Shown one piece after another: positions 7,717 through 16,665 of a DNA stretch of 30,293 nucleotides (position 1 is its first letter; each line of letters begins with the position of its first letter). Both the position numbers and the translations under genes were made by a program. Below the pieces are notes generated by a model. The model ran no database searches. It was not told the DNA's origin and saw nothing but the letters and a program-made list of their open reading frames with translations. The stretch is from JBPOIC01 sp052034865 (GTDB lineage: Bacteria > UBA10199 > JADFYH01). The DNA lies in NCBI GenBank assembly GCA_052034865.1, contig JBPOIC010000064.1, positions 1 to 30,293 on the forward strand, written 5' to 3'.

Positions 7717-8957
7717 AACACAACGTCATCGTTCCCAGCCCCGGCGAATCCATCAATGAAGTCTATATTGGCACCTGGCTTAAAAAAACTGGCGACTTCG
7801 TAAAAAAAGACGAGATCCTCGTTGATCTGGAAACCCAGAAGGCAAGTTTTGAAATCCAGGCCGAGCATAGCGGAAAGATTGAAGTTCTCTATCCGGACCC
7901 CGAAACAACCGTAAAGCCAGGCGATGTGATTGCCACCATTGATGACAGTGTAACAGGGGGAGAACAACCGACGGCCAAAACCCCGGCGAAAGATGCGGTT
8001 GCAGTCGAAGCTTCAGCTCAGGTTAAGCCAACTATAGCAAATTCACCGGCTCAAGCTTCAGGTCCTGCTGTCCGAAAAATGGCTGCCGAACAAAATATCG
8101 ATCTGGAAACCGTTCCTGGATCCGGCAAAAACGGGCGTGTCTTGAAAGAGGACTTGCTCAAACAATCCACCGCTCCAGCCAAACCTTCTATACAAGCCCC
8201 TGCGGCAGCTGCAAAGGCCCACATGCCCTCCGCCATCCCAGCGTATGAGATAGACACAGCCCGCGGCGAAAGACGTGAACCTGCCACTCGTATTCGAAAA
8301 CAAATTGCTCAAAATCTTGTGAGTGCCCAACACACCGCTGCAATTTTGACGACCTTTAATGAAGTCGACATGTCCCAGGTTTTGGACTTTAGAAAAAAGA
8401 ATAAAGAAACCTGGAAAGAAAAGCATGGTCTGGTGCCTGGAATTGTCAGCTTCTTTGCTCTCGCTGCCATGAAGGCCCTGAAAGAATTCCCCAAGGTCAA
8501 TGCCTTTTTCACAGGTGAAGACATTCTCTACCGCGACTTCATAGATATCTCGGTGGCCGTCAGTACAGATAACGGTCTGGTTGTACCCGTTGTTCGCGAT
8601 GCTCAAAATCTTGATCTCATCGGTTTTGAAAAAAACCTGTTGGAGCTGAGTGAAAAAGCTCGTGCAAAAAAGCTTTCAATCCCTGAAATGACCGGTGGAA
8701 CCTTCACCATAAGCAATGGTGGCGTTTTTGGCTCGATGCTTTCCACCCCCATTCTCAACATGCCTCAGTCTGCCATCTTGGGACTCCACAAAACCCAGGA
8801 TCGTGCAATCGTGATCAATGGCGAAATCGTCATTCGGCCGATGATGTATCTAGCCCTCTCTTATGATCATCGAATTATTGATGGTCGCGAGGCGGTATTG
8901 TTTTTAGTGAAGGTGAAGGAAGGGATTGAAAATATTTCAACCCTAACAACCACTTAA
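7713..8957 (+). CDS. sucB: Dihydrolipoyl succinyltransferase, E2 of 2-oxoglutarate dehydrogenase
   Basis: Transfers the succinyl group from the lipoyl arm to CoA and forms the core of the complex. Domains in order: a lipoyl domain (residues about 1-75) with Lys43 in DLETQKASF, where most family members have ETDK; an Ala/Pro-rich linker; the E3-binding domain PAVRKMAAEQNIDL...GSGKNGRVLKEDL (about 113-148); a second Ala/Pro linker; and the catalytic domain from about residue 190, ending in SYDHRIIDGREAV with the HxxxDG active-site motif. Length 414 is typical. It overlaps sucA by four bases and precedes lpd by 45 bases. A 2-oxoacid E2 of another specificity is possible in principle, but the SucA partner settles it. 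Confidence 0.96.
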   Translation: MKHNVIVPSPGESINEVYIGTWLKKTGDFVKKDEILVDLETQKASFEIQAEHSGKIEVLYPDPETTVKPGDVIATIDDSVTGGEQPTAKTPAKDAVAVEASAQVKPTIANSPAQASGPAVRKMAAEQNIDLETVPGSGKNGRVLKEDLLKQSTAPAKPSIQAPAAAAKAHMPSAIPAYEIDTARGERREPATRIRKQIAQNLVSAQHTAAILTTFNEVDMSQVLDFRKKNKETWKEKHGLVPGIVSFFALAAMKALKEFPKVNAFFTGEDILYRDFIDISVAVSTDNGLVVPVVRDAQNLDLIGFEKNLLELSEKARAKKLSIPEMTGGTFTISNGGVFGSMLSTPILNMPQSAILGLHKTQDRAIVINGEIVIRPMMYLALSYDHRIIDGREAVLFLVKVKEGIENISTLTTT

Positions 8958-9002
8958 TTCTAATTTTCGGATCATATTTTATCCGCCATTAAGGATCTTA
9001 TC

Positions 9003-10412
9003 ATGTCTCAATCCCAATCTTTCGATCTCATCGTTATTGGTGCTGGCCCTGCAGGTTATGTAGCTGCCATTCGTGCCGCTCAACTTGGAATGAACGTCGC
9101 CTGTGTTGAGAAAGAAGCAACCTTGGGCGGAACGTGTCTGAATGTCGGCTGCATTCCAAGCAAAGCGCTTCTCGAATCTTCAGAGCTTTATTATCAGGCC
9201 AAAACTAAGTTCAAAGATCATGGGATTGGTACGGGAGAGATCACCCTGGATTTTCCAAAATTCATGGAGCGAAAAAATCAGGTGGTGAAACAGCTCACAG
9301 GTGGGATCGCGGGGCTTTTCAAAAAAAATAAAATCACTCGTTTTGCTGGTATCGCTCAGATCCATTCCGATAAAAAAGTAACGATTACTTCTGGTGCTGA
9401 AAAAATCGAAATCTCTGCCAAAAAGATTCTCATCGCCTCCGGAAGCACACCGATTTCAATTCCTGGAATTTCGATCAATCAAAAGAATATCGTTGATTCG
9501 ACTGGTGCCCTTTCGCTTTCAGAAATTCCTCAAAAATTAATAGTGATTGGAGGCGGCTATATTGGTCTGGAGTTAGGCTCAGTTTATCTCAGACTTGGGA
9601 CTGAAGTGACGGTGGTCGAAGCCTTTGAGCGGATTGTCCCAGCGATGGATCTGGAGATCAGCAAGGCCTTGCAAAAAACTCTGCAAAAACAGGGAATGAA
9701 ATTTTTGTTATCAACCAAGGTTTTGGGAGTTCAAACCACCAAAAAGGGCGATGTGCTCATGAAGCTTAATGACGCCCAAGGAAAAGAATCCGAGCTGGAA
9801 GCAAATGTCGTGTTGGTGTCGGTTGGAAGAAAACCTTGTACGGAAGGATTGGGGTTAAAAGAGGCCGGAATTCAGATGGATGAAAAAGGCTGTGTGGTCG
9901 TCAATAAACATTTTGAAACCAGTGTTTCCGGGATTTATGCCGTCGGCGATGTGATTGCAGGACCAATGCTCGCACACAAGGCCTCCGAAGAAGGCGTTGC
10001 GGCAGTTGAAATCATGGCCGGCCAGGCAGGACATGTAAATTATCAAATCATTCCGGGTGTCGTGTATACCTGGCCCGAAGTGGCCTCGGTGGGAATCACT
10101 GAGGAGCAGGCCAAAGAGCAAAAACTCGATTACAAAGTTTCGCAATTTCCGTTTATGGCCAATGGTCGTTCGTTATCGATGGGAGAAAAAGACGGCTTCG
10201 TGAAACTGATTGCCGATAAAAAAACCGATCGGCTTTTGGGCGCCCATATCATCGGCCCACGTGCTTCCGATATGATCGCCGAAGTGGTGTTGGGAATGGA
10301 GTTTTCAACCAGTGGTGAGGACATCGCCCGCACGGTTCACGCACATCCAACACTTCCCGAAGTTTTAAAAGAAGCGGCGTTGGGATTGGGCGAAGGAGCG
10401 ATTCATTTTTAA
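9003..10412 (+). CDS. lpd: Dihydrolipoamide dehydrogenase (E3)
   Basis: FAD enzyme that reoxidises the dihydrolipoyl groups of SucB with NAD+. The FAD-binding GAGPAGYVAAIRAAQLG (from residue 13), the redox disulfide Cys45-Cys50 in GGTCLNVGCIPSKALL, the NAD-binding GGGYIGLELGSVY, the second FAD block YAVGDVIAGPMLAHKASEEG and the C-terminal His-Glu dyad in HAHPTLPEVLKEAA are all present. The 469 residues match the family. AAGGAT sits eight bases before the ATG. A small hairpin (8968-8972 with 8981-8985) lies in the sucB-lpd gap, perhaps adjusting lpd expression. As the only E3 in view it may also serve other 2-oxoacid complexes. Confidence 0.97.
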   Translation: MSQSQSFDLIVIGAGPAGYVAAIRAAQLGMNVACVEKEATLGGTCLNVGCIPSKALLESSELYYQAKTKFKDHGIGTGEITLDFPKFMERKNQVVKQLTGGIAGLFKKNKITRFAGIAQIHSDKKVTITSGAEKIEISAKKILIASGSTPISIPGISINQKNIVDSTGALSLSEIPQKLIVIGGGYIGLELGSVYLRLGTEVTVVEAFERIVPAMDLEISKALQKTLQKQGMKFLLSTKVLGVQTTKKGDVLMKLNDAQGKESELEANVVLVSVGRKPCTEGLGLKEAGIQMDEKGCVVVNKHFETSVSGIYAVGDVIAGPMLAHKASEEGVAAVEIMAGQAGHVNYQIIPGVVYTWPEVASVGITEEQAKEQKLDYKVSQFPFMANGRSLSMGEKDGFVKLIADKKTDRLLGAHIIGPRASDMIAEVVLGMEFSTSGEDIARTVHAHPTLPEVLKEAALGLGEGAIHF

Positions 10413-10505
10413 GTGCGTCTGACAAAATGAAAGTTTCAAAGAATGATGAAATAGATGAGACATGGTGAGCCTGCCGAATCCATGCTGAATCATTAGAGGT
10501 CACCT

Positions 10506-13346
10506 CTAAGAAAACAAATACTCCAAATCCTCAAACGAAAGTTTTTTACCCAACGCGGAATCTGCCCCCAAAACCCCTTGAAAAAGGCCCTTCTTTCGAT
10601 CCTGTAAATACAGGATTTTCTCTTCCACACTTTCTTTTGTGATCAGTTTGTAAGCAAAAACATTCTGGGTTTGTCCCAAGCGATGCACACGATCGGTCGC
10701 CTGATCTTCGACGGCAGGATTCCACCACGGATCATAGTGAATGACATAATCTGCCTGGCTTAAATTCAGACCCGTGCCACCCGCCTTCAGGCTGATCAGA
10801 AAAACAGAAATTTCGGGGTTTTCCTGAAAATTACGAATATGCTCTTCGCGCTTGCGGGTTTTTCCATCCAGATACTCGTAGGTAATTTTCTGCTCATCCA
10901 TCCATTGCCGAATAAGAGTAAGCATTTCTACAAACTGGCTGAAAATCACAATGCGGTGTTTTTCGCTTAAGATCTCGCTTACCAGCTCGCAAAAGGCCTC
11001 CATCTTTCCAGAGTGAAAATCTTTAGCCTTAAATGAATCGCCAAGCAATTTCGGATGACAGCAAACCTGCCGCAGACGCAACAAAGCCGTAAGGATGGAA
11101 AACTGGCTTTTCTCAATTCCTTTTTTCTCAACTTCCTGCAGCACCATGTGCCGAGACGTGAGCAGAATCTCATGATAGAGTTTTCTCTGCTCAGAACCCA
11201 TCTCACAAAAATGCTGAATTTCGGTTTTGGAGGGAAGATCCGGTGCGACATCCTGTTTTTGTCGTCTTAAGACAAAAGGATGAATCCTTTTTTTAAGTCG
11301 ATCGAGGGCTTCTGTGCTTTGTCCTTCTTCAATCGGTTTCTGATAAAAGCGTCTAAAGCTCTGATAGTTCCCCAAAAAACCTGGCATGAGAAAATCAAAA
11401 ATCGACCAAAGTTCAGAGAGCCTGTTTTCAAGAGGCGTTCCGGTGAGAGCCAGACGCTGATCGGCCTGAAGGGTGCGAACCAGCATGGCAGTTTTACTAC
11501 GGTGATTCTTTATGTACTGAGCTTCATCCAGAATAATTGCTCGCCAGGAGAGTGTTGATAAAAAGGCAGCATCTTTTCGAAAGATGGCATAACTGACAAG
11601 AACTAGATCGACTTCGGAGATCTGACAGTTATTCCTGTGACGATCGGGTCCAGTGAGAAGAAGTGTTTTTAAATCTGATGTGAATTTGCCAGCCTCATGA
11701 ACCCAGTTAAAAATCACAGAAGTAGGAGCCAAAATCAGACTGGGTTTTCTGCCCTTCTGATTTTTTAAATCCTCCAGGAATGCCAGGGCCTGAGCGGTTT
11801 TTCCTAGCCCCATGTCATCGGCCAGGATGGGATGGAAGCGATGTTGGTGAAGAAAATAAAGCCATTCGTAACCTTGCCTTTGATATGGCCTGAGCACTTC
11901 AGACAAGGAGGTGGGTAAAGGATGAGCAGGAATTCCCTGTTCGTGTCTTAACGAATCAACCGCCCCTTTTAGATCGGCGGCTTCATTCCAGCGGATGCGT
12001 AAAAAACCTTCCAAATAGGGAGCATGAAACCGTTTGATCTGGGCCTTGCCTTCTGAGTCAATCGTTGCATCGATCTCTTCCAGCTGATTTTCTAGGTTTT
12101 GAACTTCTTCGGAGCGAATCTGGATAAAGCCTTTGCCTGGAATATTCAGATAACGCTGCCCCTTTTTCACCAGCGAACGAATCAGATCGTAGGAAAAAGT
12201 TTCACCTTCCAGTTCAAATTGCAGATCGAGCGAAAACCAGTCGATTCCAGTGTGTGTCGTTTGCGCTTTGAGCTCCTGAAGCCCCAAAGAACCTATTCTT
12301 CTAAAATGATTTAAAGCTGGCAAAGGGGCATTTCCCTTAGAGAAAAAATCAGGCGAGTCAAACACGTAATCAAGTGCCCTTTCACCTCCAATATCAAAAC
12401 GATGAGAGTTGAGACGTTGAAACCCCTGGGTTTTAAGTTGATCCAGAATTTCTTTCTCAAACTTAAGGTCCCTACAGATCCAAAGTGGGGCCTCTTTTAA
12501 GGCCATAATTTCAAGGGCATCGGTTTCGTATTGATGGGCGGGAAGGAGGTGCCCTGCATAAGAAAAGTGAAGGTTCAGACTCAACTGATCCAAAGAGACA
12601 TCTTCTGAAAAAGTCTGAATCACTTTCGGTGATTCCGAAATAATTTGTGGAACATGAAAGGACGCAGGAAAAAAAAGCCGATTTTGTTCGGCCAGAAAAG
12701 GCAGATGTCGCTGGACAAATTCTACAGCGTGATCCCCGCTCAAAAGCATTTTTCCTGAGAGATCAAATTCTTCTAGAAAAGGAATCTCCTCAAAGTCGTG
12801 AACCGGGTAGCAAACCTGATCAATCAGCACCCAGGGCCGGCTTCCAGAAAAAAAATGGGTGGATTGCAATAGCGCCCCCCCACTTGATTTTCGAAACGAC
12901 AGTTTCAAATAAACTTTTCCAGGGCCTTCTTCACTCCATTCTAAAAATGGGATCAAGGCCTCTTTCGAGAAAAAGACGGCTTTGGAACTTCCCAAAAAAC
13001 GAACGGAATGCAAACGTGAGAGTCGTGAAATAAAATAGGATGCCTGTTTTCTGGGAACGATGAAATAACTACCGATGGAATCGAGGGTGGAGAAGCGAAG
13101 AAGGTGTTGAATAAAATGGCGATGACTCGGATGAAGATTTCCACGGCTGGAATGGCGATCCTGAAGACTTAAGGCATGGATTCCAAATTTTTCAAACCGC
13201 ACAACGGATTCCTGATTGAGCACAACCCTGATCAAAAGCAGCGACCGCTTCAAATCAAAAGCAATTTGATATTGAAATTCAATCTCGCGACGGCCCTCCT
13301 GTCCGTTATTGACGATCAGTTTTAATTCGTTTCTTAATGAGTTCAT
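10506..13346 (-). CDS. SNF2/SWI2-family DNA translocase (DEAD/DEAH-type helicase)
   Basis: A 946-residue ATPase. The C-terminal half holds all SNF2 motifs: Walker A DDMGLGKTAQAL near residue 510, motif Ia LILAPTSVIFNW, motif II DEAQYIKN near 605, motif III LTGTPLENR, IFSQF, motif V LKAGGTGLNLSQADYVIHYD and motif VI DRVHRLGQT. These proteins move along duplex DNA and remodel protein-DNA complexes rather than unwind strands. The N-terminal 450 residues are not readily assigned. I see no CxC...CxH SWIM zinc motif, which many bacterial SNF2 proteins carry there. It is convergent with lpd and divergent from the aldehyde dehydrogenase gene, with no restriction or defence partner nearby, so a housekeeping role in transcription or repair is more likely than defence. 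Confidence 0.9.
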   Translation of the reverse strand: MNSLRNELKLIVNNGQEGRREIEFQYQIAFDLKRSLLLIRVVLNQESVVRFEKFGIHALSLQDRHSSRGNLHPSHRHFIQHLLRFSTLDSIGSYFIVPRKQASYFISRLSRLHSVRFLGSSKAVFFSKEALIPFLEWSEEGPGKVYLKLSFRKSSGGALLQSTHFFSGSRPWVLIDQVCYPVHDFEEIPFLEEFDLSGKMLLSGDHAVEFVQRHLPFLAEQNRLFFPASFHVPQIISESPKVIQTFSEDVSLDQLSLNLHFSYAGHLLPAHQYETDALEIMALKEAPLWICRDLKFEKEILDQLKTQGFQRLNSHRFDIGGERALDYVFDSPDFFSKGNAPLPALNHFRRIGSLGLQELKAQTTHTGIDWFSLDLQFELEGETFSYDLIRSLVKKGQRYLNIPGKGFIQIRSEEVQNLENQLEEIDATIDSEGKAQIKRFHAPYLEGFLRIRWNEAADLKGAVDSLRHEQGIPAHPLPTSLSEVLRPYQRQGYEWLYFLHQHRFHPILADDMGLGKTAQALAFLEDLKNQKGRKPSLILAPTSVIFNWVHEAGKFTSDLKTLLLTGPDRHRNNCQISEVDLVLVSYAIFRKDAAFLSTLSWRAIILDEAQYIKNHRSKTAMLVRTLQADQRLALTGTPLENRLSELWSIFDFLMPGFLGNYQSFRRFYQKPIEEGQSTEALDRLKKRIHPFVLRRQKQDVAPDLPSKTEIQHFCEMGSEQRKLYHEILLTSRHMVLQEVEKKGIEKSQFSILTALLRLRQVCCHPKLLGDSFKAKDFHSGKMEAFCELVSEILSEKHRIVIFSQFVEMLTLIRQWMDEQKITYEYLDGKTRKREEHIRNFQENPEISVFLISLKAGGTGLNLSQADYVIHYDPWWNPAVEDQATDRVHRLGQTQNVFAYKLITKESVEEKILYLQDRKKGLFQGVLGADSALGKKLSFEDLEYLFS

Positions 13347-13412
13347 CAGAAATTGCAGGATACCTAATGCAGAATTGTTTTGCCAGAAGTGAATGTAAAT
13401 TAAGGAAATAAA

Positions 13413-14963
13413 ATGTCAGCAGCCTCTCTTGTTTCAAAAAGTCCAATTGATCTTAAAATCCTGGGTGAGATTTCTTCTACGGATCCCGCTCTGGTTCCGC
13501 AGATCGTTCTTCAAGCCCAACATGCTTTTGGGTCATGGTCACGCCTTGGTTTTAAAGAGCGGGGCAACTATCTTCTGAAAGTCCGAGAATATATTTTAAA
13601 TCATTTGGACGAGCTCGCCCAACTTATCTCTCAGGAAAATGGAAAACCTTTGGTAGAAGCAATTGCTTCCGATCTCTTACCGACCTGTGATCTCATTCAG
13701 CACTTTGCGAAGCATACCGAAAAGATTTTGAAGTCTGAAAAAATCAACATCGGAGTGACAGGACTTTTGGGACGTCGTTCTACTCTTCACTACCAACCTC
13801 TCGGAGTCATCGGTATCATCTCTCCGTGGAACTTCCCTCTCTCGATTCCGATGAGCGGTATCATTCAATCGCTGATCGTTGGAAACTGTGTCGTCTTGAA
13901 ACCTGCCGATGCAACCCCGCTGATTGGCTCTGCCATTGAGAAAATCTTTCATGCGGCTGAACTTCCAGTGAATGTTCTCACTTGCCTCGCAGGTGGAGCA
14001 GACGTCGGAGAAGCCCTCCTTCATTCGCGTCTGGATAAAGTCATCTTTACGGGAAGCGTGCGGGTAGGAAAACGCGTGATGGAGTTATGCGCAAAGAATC
14101 TGATCCCCTGCACCCTCGAACTGGGCGGTAAAGATCCGATGATTGTCTGTCACGATGCGCCTCTTGAAAATGCAGCGAAGGCAGCGGTGTGGGGAGCTTT
14201 TTCGAATGCGGGTCAATGTTGTGCGTCTGTGGAGCGGGTGTATGTCGATGAGCGCATTGCAGAGGCCTTTACGGCAAAGGTCGTGGAAGTTACTCAGCAG
14301 CTCAAACAGGGTCCTGCGCACGGCATCCACTATGATGTAGGGCCATTAACCACTGCCAACCAGCTTAAAATAGTTGAAGAACATGTTGCTGATGCGCGTG
14401 AGAAAGGTGCCAAAATCCTCACGGGCGGAGAGCGCAACCCTGAGTATGCGGGATATTTCTACAAGCCCACCGTGCTTACCCAGATCGATCATAGTTTTCG
14501 ATGTGTGAAGGAAGAAACGTTTGGCCCTCTTCTTCCGATCATGACTTTTAAAACCGAGGAAGAAGCCATTCACCTGGCCAACGATTCGATTTATGCTCTC
14601 ACCGCCTCCGTATGGACGAAGAACTTGAAGCGCGGCGAAAAATTGGCCCGGCAAATCCGCACGGGGACAGCGATGGTCAACGAATGTACTTACTCGTACG
14701 CCATCTGCCAAACTCCCTGGGGAGGGCTCAGACACAGCGGTTTTGGCCGCACCCACGGAAAAATTGGTCTTCATGAGCTGGTGCATGTTCTGCATGTGCA
14801 TGAAAACAGAATGCCAGGATTTCGGGATTTCTGGTGGTATGGCTATAATGAAAATCTCTACCGAACCTTCAAGACCCTGACCCGTGAGCTGACGGGAAAT
14901 GGATGGGAAAAGCTGAAAGGCCTTGTTCGTGCGGTGATCGCAACGCAATCAAAAAAGTATTAA
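13413..14963 (+). CDS. NAD(P)-dependent aldehyde dehydrogenase
   Basis: Oxidises an aldehyde to the acid. The 516-residue protein has the cofactor and catalytic blocks SPWNFPLSIPMSGI, FTGSVRVGKRVM, LELGGKDP with general base Glu236, NAGQCCASVERVYV with nucleophile Cys270 (34 residues apart, as in the classic family) and EETFGPLLPI. The tail after about residue 465 (GFRDFWWYGYNENLYRTF and onward) extends past the usual end and is rich in aromatic and basic residues, as in members acting on long-chain or membrane-delivered aldehydes. Substrate cannot be fixed from sequence. AAGGAAATAAA precedes the ATG. It is monocistronic, divergent from the SNF2 gene, followed by only a weak five-pair hairpin (14964-14978). 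Confidence 0.92.
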   Translation: MSAASLVSKSPIDLKILGEISSTDPALVPQIVLQAQHAFGSWSRLGFKERGNYLLKVREYILNHLDELAQLISQENGKPLVEAIASDLLPTCDLIQHFAKHTEKILKSEKINIGVTGLLGRRSTLHYQPLGVIGIISPWNFPLSIPMSGIIQSLIVGNCVVLKPADATPLIGSAIEKIFHAAELPVNVLTCLAGGADVGEALLHSRLDKVIFTGSVRVGKRVMELCAKNLIPCTLELGGKDPMIVCHDAPLENAAKAAVWGAFSNAGQCCASVERVYVDERIAEAFTAKVVEVTQQLKQGPAHGIHYDVGPLTTANQLKIVEEHVADAREKGAKILTGGERNPEYAGYFYKPTVLTQIDHSFRCVKEETFGPLLPIMTFKTEEEAIHLANDSIYALTASVWTKNLKRGEKLARQIRTGTAMVNECTYSYAICQTPWGGLRHSGFGRTHGKIGLHELVHVLHVHENRMPGFRDFWWYGYNENLYRTFKTLTRELTGNGWEKLKGLVRAVIATQSKKY

Positions 14964-15123
14964 ACCCTCTTTCAGGGTCATTTGACAATCATAGGAAGTT
15001 TAAATCTCTGAATTTGACGACATGACCATCGTTGATCTTTTGTAAATAGGAGATCAATTTTTAATAAACTGAAGAAATTTTCAGAACCATCTCATCGAAT
15101 TATATAAAACCTCAGGAGTCTTT

Positions 15124-15678
15124 ATGGCCCTTTTAAATTCAGATCCGATCCTTTTAGGAACACCAGCCCCGGATTTTTCACTCAAATCCGTCGATGGAAA
15201 AATCTGCTCGTTAAATTCTTTTTCCGACAAAAAAGTCCTTGTCGTGATGTTCATTTGTGCGCATTGCCCCTATGTTCTTGCCGTCGAGGACCGTCTCGTC
15301 CAACTTAGAAAAAACTACAGTGAGCAACCCGTTCAGTTCGTTGGTATTTGCGCGAATGATCCAACAGACTATCCTGCCGACAAACCCGAAAATTTAAAAA
15401 AGCACGCAGACGAAAAGGATTACGGTTTCCCTTACCTGGTGGATGACACTCAAGAAGTGGCCAAGGCTTATGGGGCCGTGTGCACGCCAGATATCTATGT
15501 TTACGGAGCCGACCGCACCCTCGCTTATCATGGAAGGATCGATGACAGTTGGAAAGAACCTGAAAATGTAACGCGGCAGGAGCTGAAAGCAGCGATTGAT
15601 GCTCTGCTCATTGGAAAAACTCCAACCGCCGAACAACTGCCTTCAATGGGATGCTCGATTAAGTGGAAGAAAAGCTGA
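15124..15678 (+). CDS. Thioredoxin-fold redox protein (AhpC/TSA-TlpA type)
   Basis: A cytoplasmic 184-residue protein of the peroxiredoxin/TlpA superfamily. It opens with GTPAPDFSLKSVDGK, the usual first strand of this fold, then FICAHCPYV with a CxxC pair at Cys45 and Cys48, VQFVGICANDP, and the cis-Pro region CTPDIYVYGADRTLAYHGRID. The conserved C-terminal PSMGCSIKWK places a third Cys near the end. This CxHCPYV subgroup is widespread but has no firm physiological role. Thiol-disulfide exchange or peroxide reduction is likely. AGGAG sits seven bases before the ATG. No signal peptide is visible. The gene stands alone, convergent with the crotonase-family gene. Confidence 0.88.
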   Translation: MALLNSDPILLGTPAPDFSLKSVDGKICSLNSFSDKKVLVVMFICAHCPYVLAVEDRLVQLRKNYSEQPVQFVGICANDPTDYPADKPENLKKHADEKDYGFPYLVDDTQEVAKAYGAVCTPDIYVYGADRTLAYHGRIDDSWKEPENVTRQELKAAIDALLIGKTPTAEQLPSMGCSIKWKKS

Positions 15679-15773
15679 AACATGTGTCTGCATACATCAA
15701 CGAATCACTGAAATTTTGACTTCCTAAGAAACTCGCCCCTCTTCTCTCTCTTAAAATTTTCAATGGATAGATT

Positions 15774-16583
15774 TCACTTTCCCCGAAAATGGGCCTTTCT
15801 CTTTTCGACAAATGCCGTCACCCCTTCGGCAAAATCAGGAGTGGTCGCCGACCAGGCAATGGTGTTTTTTTCTTTTTCCAATTGAGTTGAAAGAGAAATC
15901 CCCAAAGACTGATTCATCAAATGTTTGATCTTTCCAATACTGCGTGTTGGCATCACCGCAAGCTTTTGTGCGAAATCCTGAAGAGCAGTCTCAAACTTTT
16001 CATCGTCGACCACACGATTGATAATTCCCCAATCGCAGGCTTCTTCAGCTGAAAGCATCCGTCCGGTAAAAAAGCATTCGTTCGCTCGCCGAAGACCGAT
16101 CATACGGGGAAGAAAAATTGTCGAGCTGCCATTGGGGGTTAAGGCACGCTGGATGAAAGAAGCCGAAAACGTGGCACTTTTAGAAGCTAAGATCAGATCA
16201 CATGAAAGGATGAGTCCGAAACCTGCAGCAAACGCTGGGCCATGAACCCCAGCAATCACAGGTTTCGCCATCGTGCGGATTTCGATCACCGCCTGATTTA
16301 AAAGCGCGCTGATCTTTCGAAAGCCCAGGTCCGCTCGTGGAAGCATTTGATGAAACATTTTCAGATCGCCTCCGGCAGAAAATCCTCTTCCCTCTCCTCT
16401 TAAAATTACCGCACGAATCGATTTGTCTTTTGAAACCTTTTTTAAAGTACTTCCTAAATTCTCAGCGAGGTCGACATTAAAGGCATTTAAAACCTCGGGT
16501 CTGTTGAGCCGAATCTCGGCAACCGATTCTTTTTGAGTGATCAGAATGGATGAGTCTGAAACGGGCGCTTTCTTTTTGGCCAT
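15774..16583 (-). CDS. Enoyl-CoA hydratase/isomerase-family protein with atypical active site
   Basis: A crotonase-fold protein of 269 residues. Oxyanion-hole segments are present: GRGFSAGGDLKMF (about 66-77) and GPAFAAGFGLILSCDL (about 115-130). Aligned by eye with rat hydratase, the two catalytic Glu positions are Gly123 and Phe143. The Asp used by isomerase-type members in a LxPDxGG context is Asn151 (LTPNGSST). So none of the standard acid/base residues is in place, and calling it a hydratase would be unsafe. A CoA-thioester isomerase, thioesterase or lyase of the same fold remains possible. GAGGAAATTCCC precedes the ATG. It is divergent from pepA across 82 bases. Confidence 0.85.
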   Translation of the reverse strand: MAKKKAPVSDSSILITQKESVAEIRLNRPEVLNAFNVDLAENLGSTLKKVSKDKSIRAVILRGEGRGFSAGGDLKMFHQMLPRADLGFRKISALLNQAVIEIRTMAKPVIAGVHGPAFAAGFGLILSCDLILASKSATFSASFIQRALTPNGSSTIFLPRMIGLRRANECFFTGRMLSAEEACDWGIINRVVDDEKFETALQDFAQKLAVMPTRSIGKIKHLMNQSLGISLSTQLEKEKNTIAWSATTPDFAEGVTAFVEKRKAHFRGK

Positions 16584-16665
16584 GGGAATTTCCTCTTCAA
16601 ATTTAAAAAGACTATGTTATGTTTTTTCTTCGTGAAATCTAACAATCCAGCATAAGGACATCTAC

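Noticed and set aside
10493..10509. Perfect TTAGAGG/CCTCTAA palindrome at the end of the SNF2 gene, considered as a terminator
   Set aside because: Seven pairs with a three-base loop but no T-run on either strand.
10506..13346. SNF2 gene as part of a DISARM or other defence island
   Set aside because: No methylase, nuclease or DUF1998-type partner is adjacent; neighbours are core metabolic genes.
14346..14948. A 200-codon minus-strand frame inside the aldehyde dehydrogenase gene
   Set aside because: Antisense shadow of an intact enzyme gene, with no ribosome binding site or recognisable domain.
14964..14978. ACCCT/AGGGT hairpin after the aldehyde dehydrogenase gene
   Set aside because: Only five pairs and no T-run; too weak to call a terminator.
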